This document shows, in pieces, positions 34,153-46,000 of a stretch of DNA of 64,000 nt. The notes below the pieces were generated by a model that was given only the letters and a program-made list of their open reading frames with translations, was not told the origin of the DNA and made no database searches. The stretch lies in the NCBI GenBank assembly GCA_932294295.1, contig OW028581.1, forward strand, positions 14,110,162-14,174,161. Reading direction: 5' to 3'. The stretch comes from Alitta virens (lineage: Eukaryota; Annelida; Polychaeta; Phyllodocida; Nereididae). How positions within the stretch are numbered: the first letter of the stretch is position 1; each line of letters opens with the position of its first letter. Made by a program: the position numbers and the translations under genes.

Positions 34153-37100
34153 ATGGCCAGCCCCCTGAAAATGTAAGAAATGTAAACCTGGACTGTATAG
34201 ATATACTGCAGCCTTCGATTTGAGAGTTGACAGTGCTAGTTGTCTGGTTGCGGCATGTGCCTTTGACAAAAATTTCAAAATGTGTATTCTTTTCAAGAAT
34301 TTGGACAAGTTACGACGTCTTTAGTTATTCAATTTATTTACATGATGAAGACATTGAAGTCTGTACCTAAAATTCCCTCTTCCCCGGGCCTTCGTTACCC
34401 CCCCCCCCCCCCCCCCCCCCCATGGAACTGTGACCGTAACATCACTGTCATCAGTCCAGCCCGACTTCAGATAGATGTTATATTTATTATTTACTCTTTA
34501 GCAGTTTAGGGTGCCATCACTGCTGTGCTTTCTTTTTGGGCTTTTTAATTCATATGAGCAAGCTTTCATTTAACGTGTTATCTGCCCGAGCTAGCTGGAC
34601 CCAGTGACCAATATCTTAAATTTTGTTCATCCTTTATATTTAAGCCCATTCTAAATCTCTTTGAAAAAGCCTGCGTTGCTCATTTTGTAAAGGTTTGTTT
34701 GTGGTGAAGTGCTGACATGATCATTTTCTCTATTTCAGACTTGTTTGTGGAGATGTAGAAGGACAATTTGATCAGTTGTACAAGCGTGTAAACAGTGTTC
34801 AGAAGAAAGCTGGTGCTTTTGATGTAAGTTTAACGGTTTTAACCATTGTAACTTAACTTTGTTGCCATGATATAAAAAGACGTCTACTTATATAGCATGT
34901 CTTTGGTTAGACAAAAATGTGAAGTTGTTAACAGTTATGGAGTTAGTGTACCTGATTACATGATGACATAATTCCGATAAAACCTGCAACCTTAATCCAA
35001 AAGTGCTTAAATTTGTCAATGTCATTGCCTGACTACACATCAAGATATATTTAATTTGTTTATTTATTGGTTTGGACACCTGTTGTTTATTGAGGTTTAG
35101 AGTGATCATTCTATTTTCAGATATTGTTTTGTGTTGGAAACTTCTTTGGATCTGACAATTCTGAATGGCAAGACTATATGAAGGGAGAAAAGAAAGGTCT
35201 GTATTTTTCAAATATACAATGTCATGCATCAGGCAATGTCCAGTAAACTTTACAAATTATATATTCTGTTTCTCAGTGCCTCATGTTTCTTTCGTTTCAG
35301 TTCCCATAGCAACGTTCATTCTTGGACCCAACAAGGACTGGCACAGTGATTTCTTTAAAGACTCAAATGGCTGTGAACTTTGTGAAAATGTAGTTTATCT
35401 AGGTAACAAGAAAACAATTTTACTATGAGTAAATTTCATGTTATGTCAATTTTTTTGCAGTTGTTATCTGTTGTTGATCGATATAATCTGTTCACACTTA
35501 TGCTTTATTTTGGCAGGTAAAAGAGGTGTCTACACAGGGACCTCAGGTCTTCAAGTGGCTTATATAAGTGGGTCGGAAGGCTCAAAAGGCGACTCTGCAA
35601 CATTTGATAGCACAGAAATCGATGCTCTGCGAATGCCATTACTTTCAAATTCCAAATTTCAAGGGGTAGATATTCTGTTAGCATCTCCATGGCCGAAAGG
35701 AGTTGAGAAATATGCAAAAGCTGCTGAGGTATGATATATTTGTCCTCACATTTAAACTCTTTAACTTGAACACGAGTAACTCTCCAAAAAAATCTGAAGT
35801 ATTGATTAAAAGTAGTTTGAGTAGACATGGCATTGTATTTCCAGATTAATGACACAAAAAAGAGCTGTTAGGCTATTTACTCACAAAGTAATATTAAAGA
35901 AAAAAATAATTTAATCCCCTTAGGATGACGTGGACAGCTCCAAAACTGGCTCAAGTTTGATCTCTCAACTTGCAATTTCACTGAAACCTCGGTACCATTT
36001 TGGTGGACAGGAAGGTACATTTTACGAAAGGCAGCCATACAGGTATGAAGAAAGCTAATGTTAAACTTGACAAGAAAATAGTTATAAATGCCATGGCTTC
36101 AATAAGTTCATTAAATAAACAATATTTGTAATTCACTGAGACAAGGTTTTAATGTTGATCAGTGAAATCACCGTTATGTGTAATTTCCAGAAATCACCGG
36201 GTTCTTGCAGAAGGGGCAAGACAAGTTACTCGATTCATAGGCCTCGCAAAGGTTGGGAATGCCCTCAAGAAAAAGGTAAGCACACTGGGAATTATATATT
36301 GTGTAAGGTCGTGTGATGATAGAATTATGATGGGTGTGTTTTGCGAGAATAGTGTTTATAGGCTACATAGTTCTCTGAAGATGTGCTACTTGTTTCTATA
36401 TAAAAGCTAACCTTTTAGCATGTAGCTGAAGTTAACTCATAATGTAAGTGTTATACTGATGTATTGCTTCAGTTAGTTTTGTTGATAACAATATAGACTT
36501 ATGAGTGAACCGTTGGTTATATTGTTGCTTGTAAATGGTTAATAACATTGACGATTGTTTTGTTATTGTGTGCAATGCAGATTGATGCTCTTCATCTGTC
36601 TCCGTCATGTGAGCATCTCCAGTGGAATTGGGCTCCCTGAATAACTGAGACAGGTCAGCACGCACCACTCAGTTTGATTTGGGGCCCATTTCTCTAGTTT
36701 CTTACTACTCGAACTGTGGTTAACGTCTTCTCTGGCTTTTCAGTTTCTGTATGCGTTCAACATAACTCCTATGAAGCATTTGGACACCGTTGAGCTGACA
36801 AAACAACCAGTTGGAGTTACTGAATGTCCGTATAAAATTGACACCGAGTCGATTATCAAGAAACAGGTGGAGGTGAGTTGTAATTTGCTGAGATTCATCG
36901 GAAGGTAGCTGTGTTCACTAAGTTACTATAAAGTGTCTTACATCACGCACTGCCATATGATGGCATATTCTCATTAGTTACATTATGTCTATGTCTCAAT
37001 GCTACCAACCCTTGTGTACATTGTACACTGCACATTTGTTGGGTGCTTGAATGAAAATTTTCTTAAAACAACATTTGATGACAGTCTCAGTCAGGTTTTG

Positions 37101-39908
37101 TTAAAATTGTTCGTCAAACTACAGTAATGCAGGGTTAAATAATGTAGTTGTGAAGAATTTCAAACTTGTGAATTATTTACATGTCACTGAGAGACCCCTG
37201 TATATGCTTCAAGTTGTGGCTGGACCGCTATCAATGAGGATATAAAAGCATATTTATAATTCTTGCTGTGTTATGAGCCGTCACTTGCAAATACAGTCTG
37301 ACCTCCTTATATCCCAGACCTTGGGCAACAAAATAATCACATCTGCGATATAGCGTCTCTCTAATTAATGCGGTACACGTGCCACGCCCCCTCGCGGCAT
37401 AAATGGCGTGTTCAGTCCACCAGAACGATCGCCAGTTTGCCTGTTACACAATATCAATTAAACTGCAATAACATCCATTATAAAGAAAAAAAAATGTTCT
37501 TCTTTAAAAAATCATTGGTAGATCAGGAGAGCATGGGAAGTTAATGAATATTAAAATCATAGGCACCATTTAGGCCATTCCATGCTAGGCCTTTAATATG
37601 ATTATAATAAAGTTAGTCAAAAGTTCATGAATGTACATTATGTATTACAATATTCAGTAGACCTAAGCATAGACCAAAATGTTTATTTTATTGCTTATTT
37701 CAATTTGTATTGTACTTGTTTTCTTTATATGATAGCTTACTTCTAATTTCATCAAAATTAATTCCTTTTGACCAGCTTTGTCTTAATTGCACTTCACAAC
37801 CGACACTTGACACGTCAGTGCAAAGAGCTCAGCTAATTTCAGTTCACAACAGATTAGTGTGAATTGCAATTGAAGGAGCGCTCCTACTGCAATTCACATC
37901 AAATGACATTTCAGATAAGGTTTTAGACCATAGCATGACGGCATTGACATTGTATATGACATAACATTACATAATCTATGTCTGGTGACTCTGGTCACTC
38001 CTGGGACAGGTTAGCGTTAATTAGAGGCACGATATAGGAAGGTCGCACTGTAGTTTATTTTTACTTAGGTTTTTTCTGTCACAACAGGATGAAAAACCCG
38101 CTCAGTTCTTTTGGTCAGAAGGAGGAGGTGAACAACGGGGACAGGGCAAGAAGAGACGCTCGCAGTATGGAGACTCCGACCAGACTGAGAAGAGAAAACC
38201 TGGTACGTATTTAACACAAGTTTATATAGTTATGTACTTGTGGTGTCAGTAAGGAGAAAGTGTGCCAAACCTGCTTTTTGGCATCTTGATAAGTTCCTTT
38301 TTTATTTTCCATATCATCATTACATCTATAGACCTCAGGTAGCTGGTATTACTAAGCTTCAGACATCAGCACAATAAATTATGATAAAGTAATCTATTGA
38401 TTGGTATGATTTGGTAACAAAACTGTTTATTTAATGTTTGATCTGTTGTGTATTACAGCACAGCCCACAGGACCCTGTTGGTTTTGTTTGGGGAGTCCAG
38501 AGGTTGAGAAGCATTTAGTAGTCAGTGTCGGACTGCAGGTATGTTTGTTATAATATTTAGAGATTTCTGAGATCTTGTCATGCTTCGTAATAAATTAAGG
38601 AGTGTATGCAATAATTGAGTGTCAGTTGATGTCAATGGTTTATTTCAGACGTATATAGCGCTTGCAAAGGGTGGTTTGATATCCGACCATGTCTTAATAT
38701 GTCCCATCGGCCATCATCAGTCAATCGTTTCAGCTCCTTCAGATGTTGTAGAAGAATTGAACAAGTAAGTTATAATCGTGATAATCGAGCATTTTGAGGT
38801 ATTGATTTCTTTGCCAATGTTTCAGATAGGCAATTCTTTGTACATTATTATGAACACGTATTGTACCCTAACTCTTATTTGTATTCTTTTTCATCAGATA
38901 CAAAAAGGCCTTAAAGAAGTATTTTAAGAAGCAGAAGAAGGCTGTCATATTTTTCGAAAGAAATTACAAAACGCAACATTTACAAATCCAGGTATGAATG
39001 AATGTCATTAGTTGATGTGTTAGCCCTTGCCATGCAGCATGCTGCATACTTGTCGTACATTTTCAATGTAGCAATAGTTGCACCCCTTTTACATATTGTT
39101 CCTGTTAAACTTCCAGGCTGTCCCAATCCCTGCAAACCTAGCTCCTGTAGCTCGAGAAACTTTTGACCGATGTGCAGAGGAGAACCAGTTTAGTTTAGAT
39201 GAAATTCCTCCTATGTCGGACTTGAAACAGGTATGGACTAATAAAATAATGTTCTATTCGCTCACTGACTTCAGTCAGATTCCTAGCATTTCTGCGCACT
39301 TATAAATAGTAATTTGTTATTGACCTCTGTTTTACAGATTGTTCCTGAAGGTGCACCTTATTTTTACGTGGAGCTTCCAACAGGAGAGAAACTTTTAAAA
39401 AGAATATCAAAAGGTTTTCCATTACAGTTCGGCAGGTACGTCGAAGTTACGTGAAAGTCCACACATTTCTATTGATATTTCTTATTGTCATTCCCGTTTA
39501 GAGTTTCAGTTGCTTAGCTGAAGCTCTCTTTACATTGCTTTTACTTAGCTGAAATGTTAGATCATTTGGTGTGAATATTGGTGGATATCATGCTTGATTA
39601 GGCTTTTCTTTATTATTTTAGAAAAGGAGATTTTAATAAGTTATACAACTTCTTGGCATTAGGACTAGGAAAGCTACATTCTATAAGGCCAACAATATTA
39701 CATTACATGTGGATAGAATTATCAGAGCATAGTGGCATTCTGGATTTTAAATTTAAATTTCAGAGAAGTCCTGTGTGATCAAAGTCTGCTGGACATGGGA
39801 GAGCGGGTGGACTGGAAAAACTGTTCGTCAACAAAAGAAGAAGATACAGCGTCAGCTTCGCTCTTCAAGGAAGCGTTTTTGCCGTATGATTTTAACAATG
39901 ACGACTAA
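34153..39908 (+). CDS. CWF19L1: CWF19-like protein 1 (spliceosome/lariat-associated)
   Basis: Homologue of yeast Drn1 and fission yeast Cwf19, linked to late spliceosomes and lariat debranching (known). Fifteen exons: 34153-34172, 34739-34823, 35121-35196, 35301-35402, 35517-35728, 35924-36042, 36191-36275, 36744-36872, 38088-38202, 38459-38538, 38649-38764, 38898-38991, 39117-39230, 39338-39435, 39764-39908. They give 529 residues (human 538). The N-terminus [20 protein letters not shown] and CVGNFFG belong to the metallophosphatase-like N-domain; [19 protein letters not shown] and [15 protein letters not shown] segments follow. CwfJ C-domain 1 has [19 protein letters not shown] and the HIT-like PIGHHQS. 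CwfJ C-domain 2 has [26 protein letters not shown] and the end YDFNNDD. The first exon codes for six residues plus two bases. Intron 8 contains a pogo-like MITE. An AATAAA lies at 40011-40016. Confidence 0.95.
37294..38050. mobile_element. Non-autonomous pogo/mariner-type element (757 bp) in CWF19L1 intron 8
   Basis: Inverted termini CAGTCTGACCTCCTTATATC (left) and, reverse complemented, CAGTGCGACCTTCCTATATC (right), each flanked by TA, the target site of Tc1/mariner/pogo elements. No transposase frame lies inside. Confidence 0.7.
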
Positions 39909-40189
39909 TTTTATGCATAATGTCAGATTTTATTTGTATGAGAGTAGGCAGCAAGTTTGTATATAACTGTTAGTGAATGTGCTATTATATGTGCGATTTT
40001 ATAAGTGAAGAATAAAGTTATTTATGTATACATAAAGAGAATGGATGTCTTGCCTCCTTATATATATGTCTGATTATGTCAGAGTTTGTGTAGCATTATT
40101 ATTTTGTTAAACTGTCGTGTGCTTGATGGCATGTGAATTCATCAGAACAATTGATTCAAAGAATGCAAAAGATTGAAGGTGAACATCGT

Positions 40190-40465
40190 TTTCCAGTTTT
40201 CAAAGTTTGTGTTGTCATATATTTGAAACTGCCAAGTCCTAAAGGCATGTGAATTTCATTTGATTTCTTATGCGTTTCTGACGAATATTTCTGTATGATT
40301 ACAATTTTAATTAGTTCAACTGAGAATTATTTGTTCAAAAATGTACAGCATGCCTGCAAATGTTCAGAAGACAACTCAAGGGGAAAAGTTGAGGTTTCTT
40401 GTAGAACAGCAGATCAACTAAAAATGAGGCTGAAGTAGCTCAAGAGAACGAGCCAAGAGCTGGCT
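40190..40465. repeat. Local duplication, copy 1
   Basis: Matches 42063-42455 through shared words such as TTGTAGAACAGCAGATCAA and GCCAAGAGCTGG. The second copy has about 110 extra bases near its end. Confidence 0.7.
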
Positions 40466-41214
40466 GTAACCATGGCTACGTTCCATGACAATGACATGCT
40501 ACAAAAATGAAGTAAAGGCCTTTGTTATGGACTTTCGAAAGATATTGTAAGAAAGTAACTTGAACTTAAATATGACATTTATATTGGTTGACTCCTCAAT
40601 AGCCTTGTGTCCAATGCCTGCAGCTGGCAGCTGGTTTAACACCATGACCCGCTGAACTGAGTATTTGAGTTTACTCTTTACTGAGTACAGTGAGTAGATA
40701 GATGTTAAGATCCCACCACAGTCGAGCTAGGAATGTCTTAAAATCATTGATTACCACAGTAAACCTTGCATAAATCAAATTAAAAAAAATTGAGCCCAGC
40801 AAAGTTTTGACTACACATTTATGATAGTTTCTTATATTTACCAAGGTTTATATTTATCTGGTGATAGATGTAGGTCGATTATTAGCTGTTGAAGTGTTTA
40901 GACCACAGCCAGGTACAAGTCGCTACAGACAGCTAGAGTCAACCGTATTTCATGAAACTAACTGTAGGACTTTCAAGGGTGCATTATATGCCGTTGATTT
41001 GGTGGTCAAGACATTAAGGGTCTCGTTTGAAAAGTCCTGGGCAGCATTCCAGCCTGATCACCTTTATTGAGCTTTACCTCAGCTATAAGTCCACACAATT
41101 TAACATTGGCAGTGCCATCCAATTTTGTCTAAGGTGAAGCAAATAGAAGATATAAATAAAAGACCCCAACTATGTCCTATATGCTAGAATGAGTTCACCT
41201 CTTAAGTATATGTC

Positions 41215-41402
41215 GTGGGGGCCTAGCTCAGAGGTAGCGCTCTGGGCTTCCAACCGCTGGGTCCCGGGTTCGATCCCCGGTCGAGCCTAAGTTGGATGGC
41301 TGTTTCATCCTTCATCTCATTGCCATGGTCCCTGCCTGTCCTAATTAGCCCATCAGGTGCAGAAATACAGGACGTAAAGCCCTAATCACCCACCCACCAC
41401 CC
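41215..41402 (+). mobile_element. tRNA-derived SINE, full length
   Basis: A tRNA-like head with A box (TAGCTCAGAGGTAGCGCTC) and B box (GGGTTCGATCC) and a Gly-like anticodon arm is followed by a conserved body (AAGTTGGATGGCTGTTTCAT ... GCAGAAATACAGGACGTAAA). Flanked by perfect 14-bp target duplications CTTAAGTATATGTC (41201-41214 and 41403-41416). Confidence 0.93.
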
Positions 41403-41807
41403 CTTAAGTATATGTCTAACTACGATGATCATATAACCGGATGGCAGACCAACTTCTAACCAATGGCCTAAAGATGGCAAGATCCAAAGATGCAACTAAA
41501 ATATCCAACCATTTCAATATGTCATATATATATATCCTTGTTTTATTTAACCAAACTAATTTAATAAGTAGGGATGCAAAATGATCTCCAAAGCTATGTA
41601 ATCATGTGTAGTAATTACTTTTCAGAATGTCACAGGAAGCGTTAACACATTTATTATTTATATATATGTATCAATTATTCGTGCTTACACACAATACATG
41701 TATATACCCAGTAAGAGGAAAAAATATAAAAAGAATTTGTAATGATCTTGCATCATCATTACACATGAATAGAAAACTTTCTTATTGTTACTTGTGACAA
41801 AGGATAA

Positions 41808-41990
41808 GGGGTGGGGGCCTAGCTCAGTAGTGGCATGCTGGGCTTCCAACCACTGGGTTCTAGGTTCGATTGCCAGTCAAGCCTAAGTTGGATGGCTGTT
41901 GCATCCATCATCTCATTGCCATGGTCACTGCCTGTCCTAATTAGCTCATCAGGTGCAGAAATACAGGATGTAAAGCCCTAATGCACCCAC
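41808..41990 (+). mobile_element. tRNA-derived SINE, same family
   Basis: Same head and body with more substitutions (B box GGTTCGATTG). 13-bp target duplications TGACAAAGGATAA at 41795-41807 and 41991-42003. Confidence 0.92.
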
Positions 41991-42062
41991 TGACAAAGGA
42001 TAACCAATCTAATTGTTCTCAACAAAATAATGAGCTTTAGTTAATGGATTTGTGGCTCAAAT

Positions 42063-42455
42063 TGGTTTTCGTGTTTCCAAAGTTAGTGTCGTCTTATATT
42101 TAACTGCTATACATACAGAGTGATTTTTTAAGCGTTTGTGATTGATATTTCTGCATAATTACAAACTTAAGTTCAAATTATAACTATTATTTGACAAAAA
42201 TTTATAATCTGTCTCACAAAGGCTTGAAAGACAAACTTGGGTTAAGTTGAGAGGGGTTATTGTAGAACAGCAGATCAAATAAGAATGAAAAGGAAGTTGC
42301 TTAAGAGAATGACAAGATGGAAGTGATGTTTTGGGGCTCTGCTTCTGTCGTTTAGCTTTTCTAGTCCTAACATTTTACAGGTAAATGCAAAAATGTTTGA
42401 ATAAAATATGTAGAGAAATGGTGCTCTAGTCAGAGGCCAAGAGCTGGTGTGATGG
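42063..42455. repeat. Local duplication, copy 2 (with insertion)
   Basis: Partner of 40190-40465, same orientation, diverged. Confidence 0.7.
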
Positions 42456-43059
42456 TGGACACGATCTAAGACAAATGAAGACAGATTCAGCATGGACCAA
42501 TAATTCAATATCCACTAAAGATTGACCATGAAGCATGTTTTCCCTGCAAGTTGAGCAGAAGGTCATTCCATGCCAAATCACCTGAAAACCAAGGATCTTC
42601 AGTCTTGACCATCTCAGATTTTCATGAATATTTTTTTCTAGGTACCCTGGATATGAATTATGACCTCATGCACAACATTTTAGGAACTAGCTCCCAGTAC
42701 TTTTTGAGATATGCATTTTTTAAAAACTTGCCCCTATTTATGGATGCATTTGCTCATTTTGACAATTTTACACTATTAAAGAGCCATATTAATGTGATGG
42801 ATGGTTTTATTGGGCACATGTAATTCATCTGATGAAAGTTTCTGGTGTTATTGTGGCACATTTAATGTTAATTTGGGAAAAATGACCAAAAAAAAAAAAG
42901 TAAGTCTGAAATAACATTATTTGAACAGTAACTCATGAAGAAAATACATTTAAATTGTCTGGAAAAAAACTAAAACATTTTAGCCCTGTGTAATATATAA
43001 ATATGAAGTGCAAATAAGACAAATTATATAATGCAAAACTTTGAAAATTTGGGGTGCCA

Positions 43060-46000
43060 TTAGTCATATTTATTAGCCTGACAAATAGCCATATATGCGT
43101 CTGCACAATTCCTGTCATGCCATGTTAGTTGGTTGTGGTGATAAACCACGCAGTCTTGTACTTGGTTGCTCAGAGGGTAGCCATTTGGTTGACCATCGGC
43201 CCATCTTGTCCATGCTGTTGGCTGTCCAGAACTCCAAAAGAACATATTTGATCCTGCGGCTGGAACACGTTTGAGACCAATCCAGTAGATGTTGCTATCA
43301 CTGCAACAAAATGCCGAATAACTTTATAGAAAGAAAATTTCATTTCTTGGTCTGAGTAAGTAAAATGATTTTCAAGCTAATGTATGTATGTGTTATATAA
43401 GTATCATAATGAAAATCGATTCACATATTATATTTATAGCATCATAATTTAACAACAATGCAGTACAAATGTGACATGTGCGTTTTCCATGAGAAGGATA
43501 AACGCATGGTTTTTTATTATAATGAGGCAAAAACCATGCGTTTATCCAAATGCATGGAAAACGTATGTGGCACAATTTGCCATGTAGAATATTGATATTT
43601 AAAAGTTGGGTCAGCATCATGGAAACATTTTACCAATCCGGCAACTAAGTGTAGTGACCCAACAAGCAAGGTAATATTACAGCAAGTAATATTACAAGAT
43701 CAGTAACAGTAATATTAAACAGCAATGCCTTATGAGAATGCTAGCAATGTAATGTCACCGAGTAATATTCAGTTAACAAGACCTGATTATGATTTGACGA
43801 AGTTTCAAGAATTATAAACTGCATATATATAACCAGGTTTTTTACCTGAATAATTTTTGGTAAGATTTAGTTTTTACCTTTTCAGAAGAAACCAGGTGCT
43901 TTTCTGGAGAAATCTGTTCTAACATTACCAGACCTTATGTTAAGGTTTTATTACCCGTTTGCCCGGGGGGGGGGGGAGATGGATTGGTTTCATTAACATA
44001 GTAGCAGACTACTTAGGGTGGATTGTCTGTACTTCCAGTTGCTTTGAATGCCGTGAACTGGTTCATAATTGGATAGTGCAAGGCAAACCCCTTCATGCTG
44101 GGAACCATAGTAATTTCGTTACATTGCATTATATGGATTTAGGTTATATATCTTCATTATATTGACTGCAATGCCAGCAAAATGAAGTTGTGACTGATTG
44201 TTAACTACACTGTGTTGAGGGTGCATCGATAAACAATAGATATGATAAATAATAATAAGATTATCATCAAATGAAACTCGTCACATGAATAAAAGCAATG
44301 TTACGCCTTCAATCCATACTGAACTGAATAAATACTGAGCATGTAGTGTATGTAAAAATCCACACTTTATTTGTGACCGTTCATGTGTTGATGCGATGTC
44401 ATGCTGTTTGGGGTTTGCCCAAATACTTGTTGATTCCTGGGGCGGGGGCCTAGCTCAGAGGTAGCGCTCTGGGCTTCCAACCGCTGGGTCCCGGGTTCGA
44501 TTCCCGGTCGAGCCTAAGTTGGATGGCTGTTTCCTCCTTCTTCTCATTGCCATGGTCTCTGCCTGTCCTAATTAGCCCAACTGGTGCAGAAATACAGGAC
44601 GCAAAGCCCGAATCACACACACACACTTGTTGATTCCAAGGAAGGTCTTAAAAACTAAATGTGGGCCGGATTACATTTAATTAATTTCAATTTGCTGACC
44701 CCCTACTCACCCAACATCTACTCCTTGCTTTGAGCCCATGCTTGCATACATCACATGGTCAGTTGTGGTAGGTTGCTAAGTGTATTCAATTTGATTGGGC
44801 AACCAGTAAACCAGTTGCTATGCAATGCACATTTTACTTAAGCTTTCCCATACCAGGGCTCAGACTGGTTATGTCGATGAATACAATCTAATTACCTAGT
44901 AACAAGACTAATTTGCTCTATTGATTATAATACAAGTTTCTTCATTGAATATAACATTGATTAATGTAGAGATGAGGGCCCAGCTCAGTTGTAGAGCTCT
45001 GGGCTTCCAACCACTGGTAATTCCCGGTGGAGCCTTAGTTGGATGGCTGTTTCATCCTCCATTACATTGCCATGGTCCCTGCCTGTCCTAATTAGCCCAT
45101 CAGGTGCAGAAATACAGGACGTAAAGCCATATATACCAACCACCAATCAATTGATTAATGCTATTCTTGCTGTTGGGTTTATTGTCAAATTTATCACAAA
45201 ATCAATAGTTTTTGTAATTTTAAGGAGCAGTATTGTGTGACTGTTCAGGCTGTCATCGAACCCCTGTTGACTTTAGGTTGTTATGCAATGTAGTAGCTTT
45301 TGCAGAAATAATTAGAAGGATGATAGCATACCATCCTTAATTGGTCTCATGACATTATTTCTCTTCCAAATAATCAAAGAAAAAAGTTAACAATCACGTT
45401 ACGTATAAAAAATTGAGATATATCAAAATTGTTAAGAGTGAGATGGGGAAAATTTAACTTGAATGCTATGAATCATGATCAGATTTACAGAATAGGTACA
45501 GCCCTGTAAAGGTATTCTTACCCGATGGTAGCGTAGAACTGCTCATGCATTGTCTTCTCAAATGGCATAAACAGATATCCTCCCTGCTTGCGACATAGAC
45601 ATTCTTGATGTGACAGGGAACCACTGTATGTTAATTTCCTCAGACACATTTGTCCCATTGTGGTGTTGATGATTGCATCAGGATTTGGACAGATATTATT
45701 TTGTCTCATGTCCTGTAAATTTGTGTAGTTAGAATTAAATGAATGAAACTGAAAGTTTACATACCTCACTTAATTATTATGATCATATTTATTCTTACTA
45801 AAGTACACATACATTGAAACTTATTGTAAATTCAACAATCAAAATGGAATATTTTAAGCAGGACAAAGATAATTATTGAATGGATTCGTCTATTGTGAGG
45901 ACACAGTCAAAATGTCCATCTCTGACTTTAGGTGGGTGTCGTGGCCTAGTGGATAGAGCATTGGACTCGTACATACATGGCCAGGGGTTCAAACTCAGGC

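Larger units (their letters stand above)
39909..43059. other. Spacer with SINEs and dispersed repeats
   Basis: Contains the CWF19L1 3'UTR (AATAAA at 40011-40016), two SINEs, a repeat shared with 213-376 (about 40827-40973), and two diverged copies of a local duplication (40190-40465 and 42063-42455). No coding exon was recognised. Confidence 0.6.

Noticed and set aside
34345..34358. Alternative first coding exon of CWF19L1 (MKTLK)
   Set aside because: The exon ending at 34172 (MASPLK, strong GTAAGA donor) matches the known N-terminus better.
41220..41290. Possible tRNA-Gly gene
   Set aside because: The tRNA-like head is fused to a conserved SINE body and flanked by target duplications, as in the other copies; it is a retroposon, not a tRNA gene.
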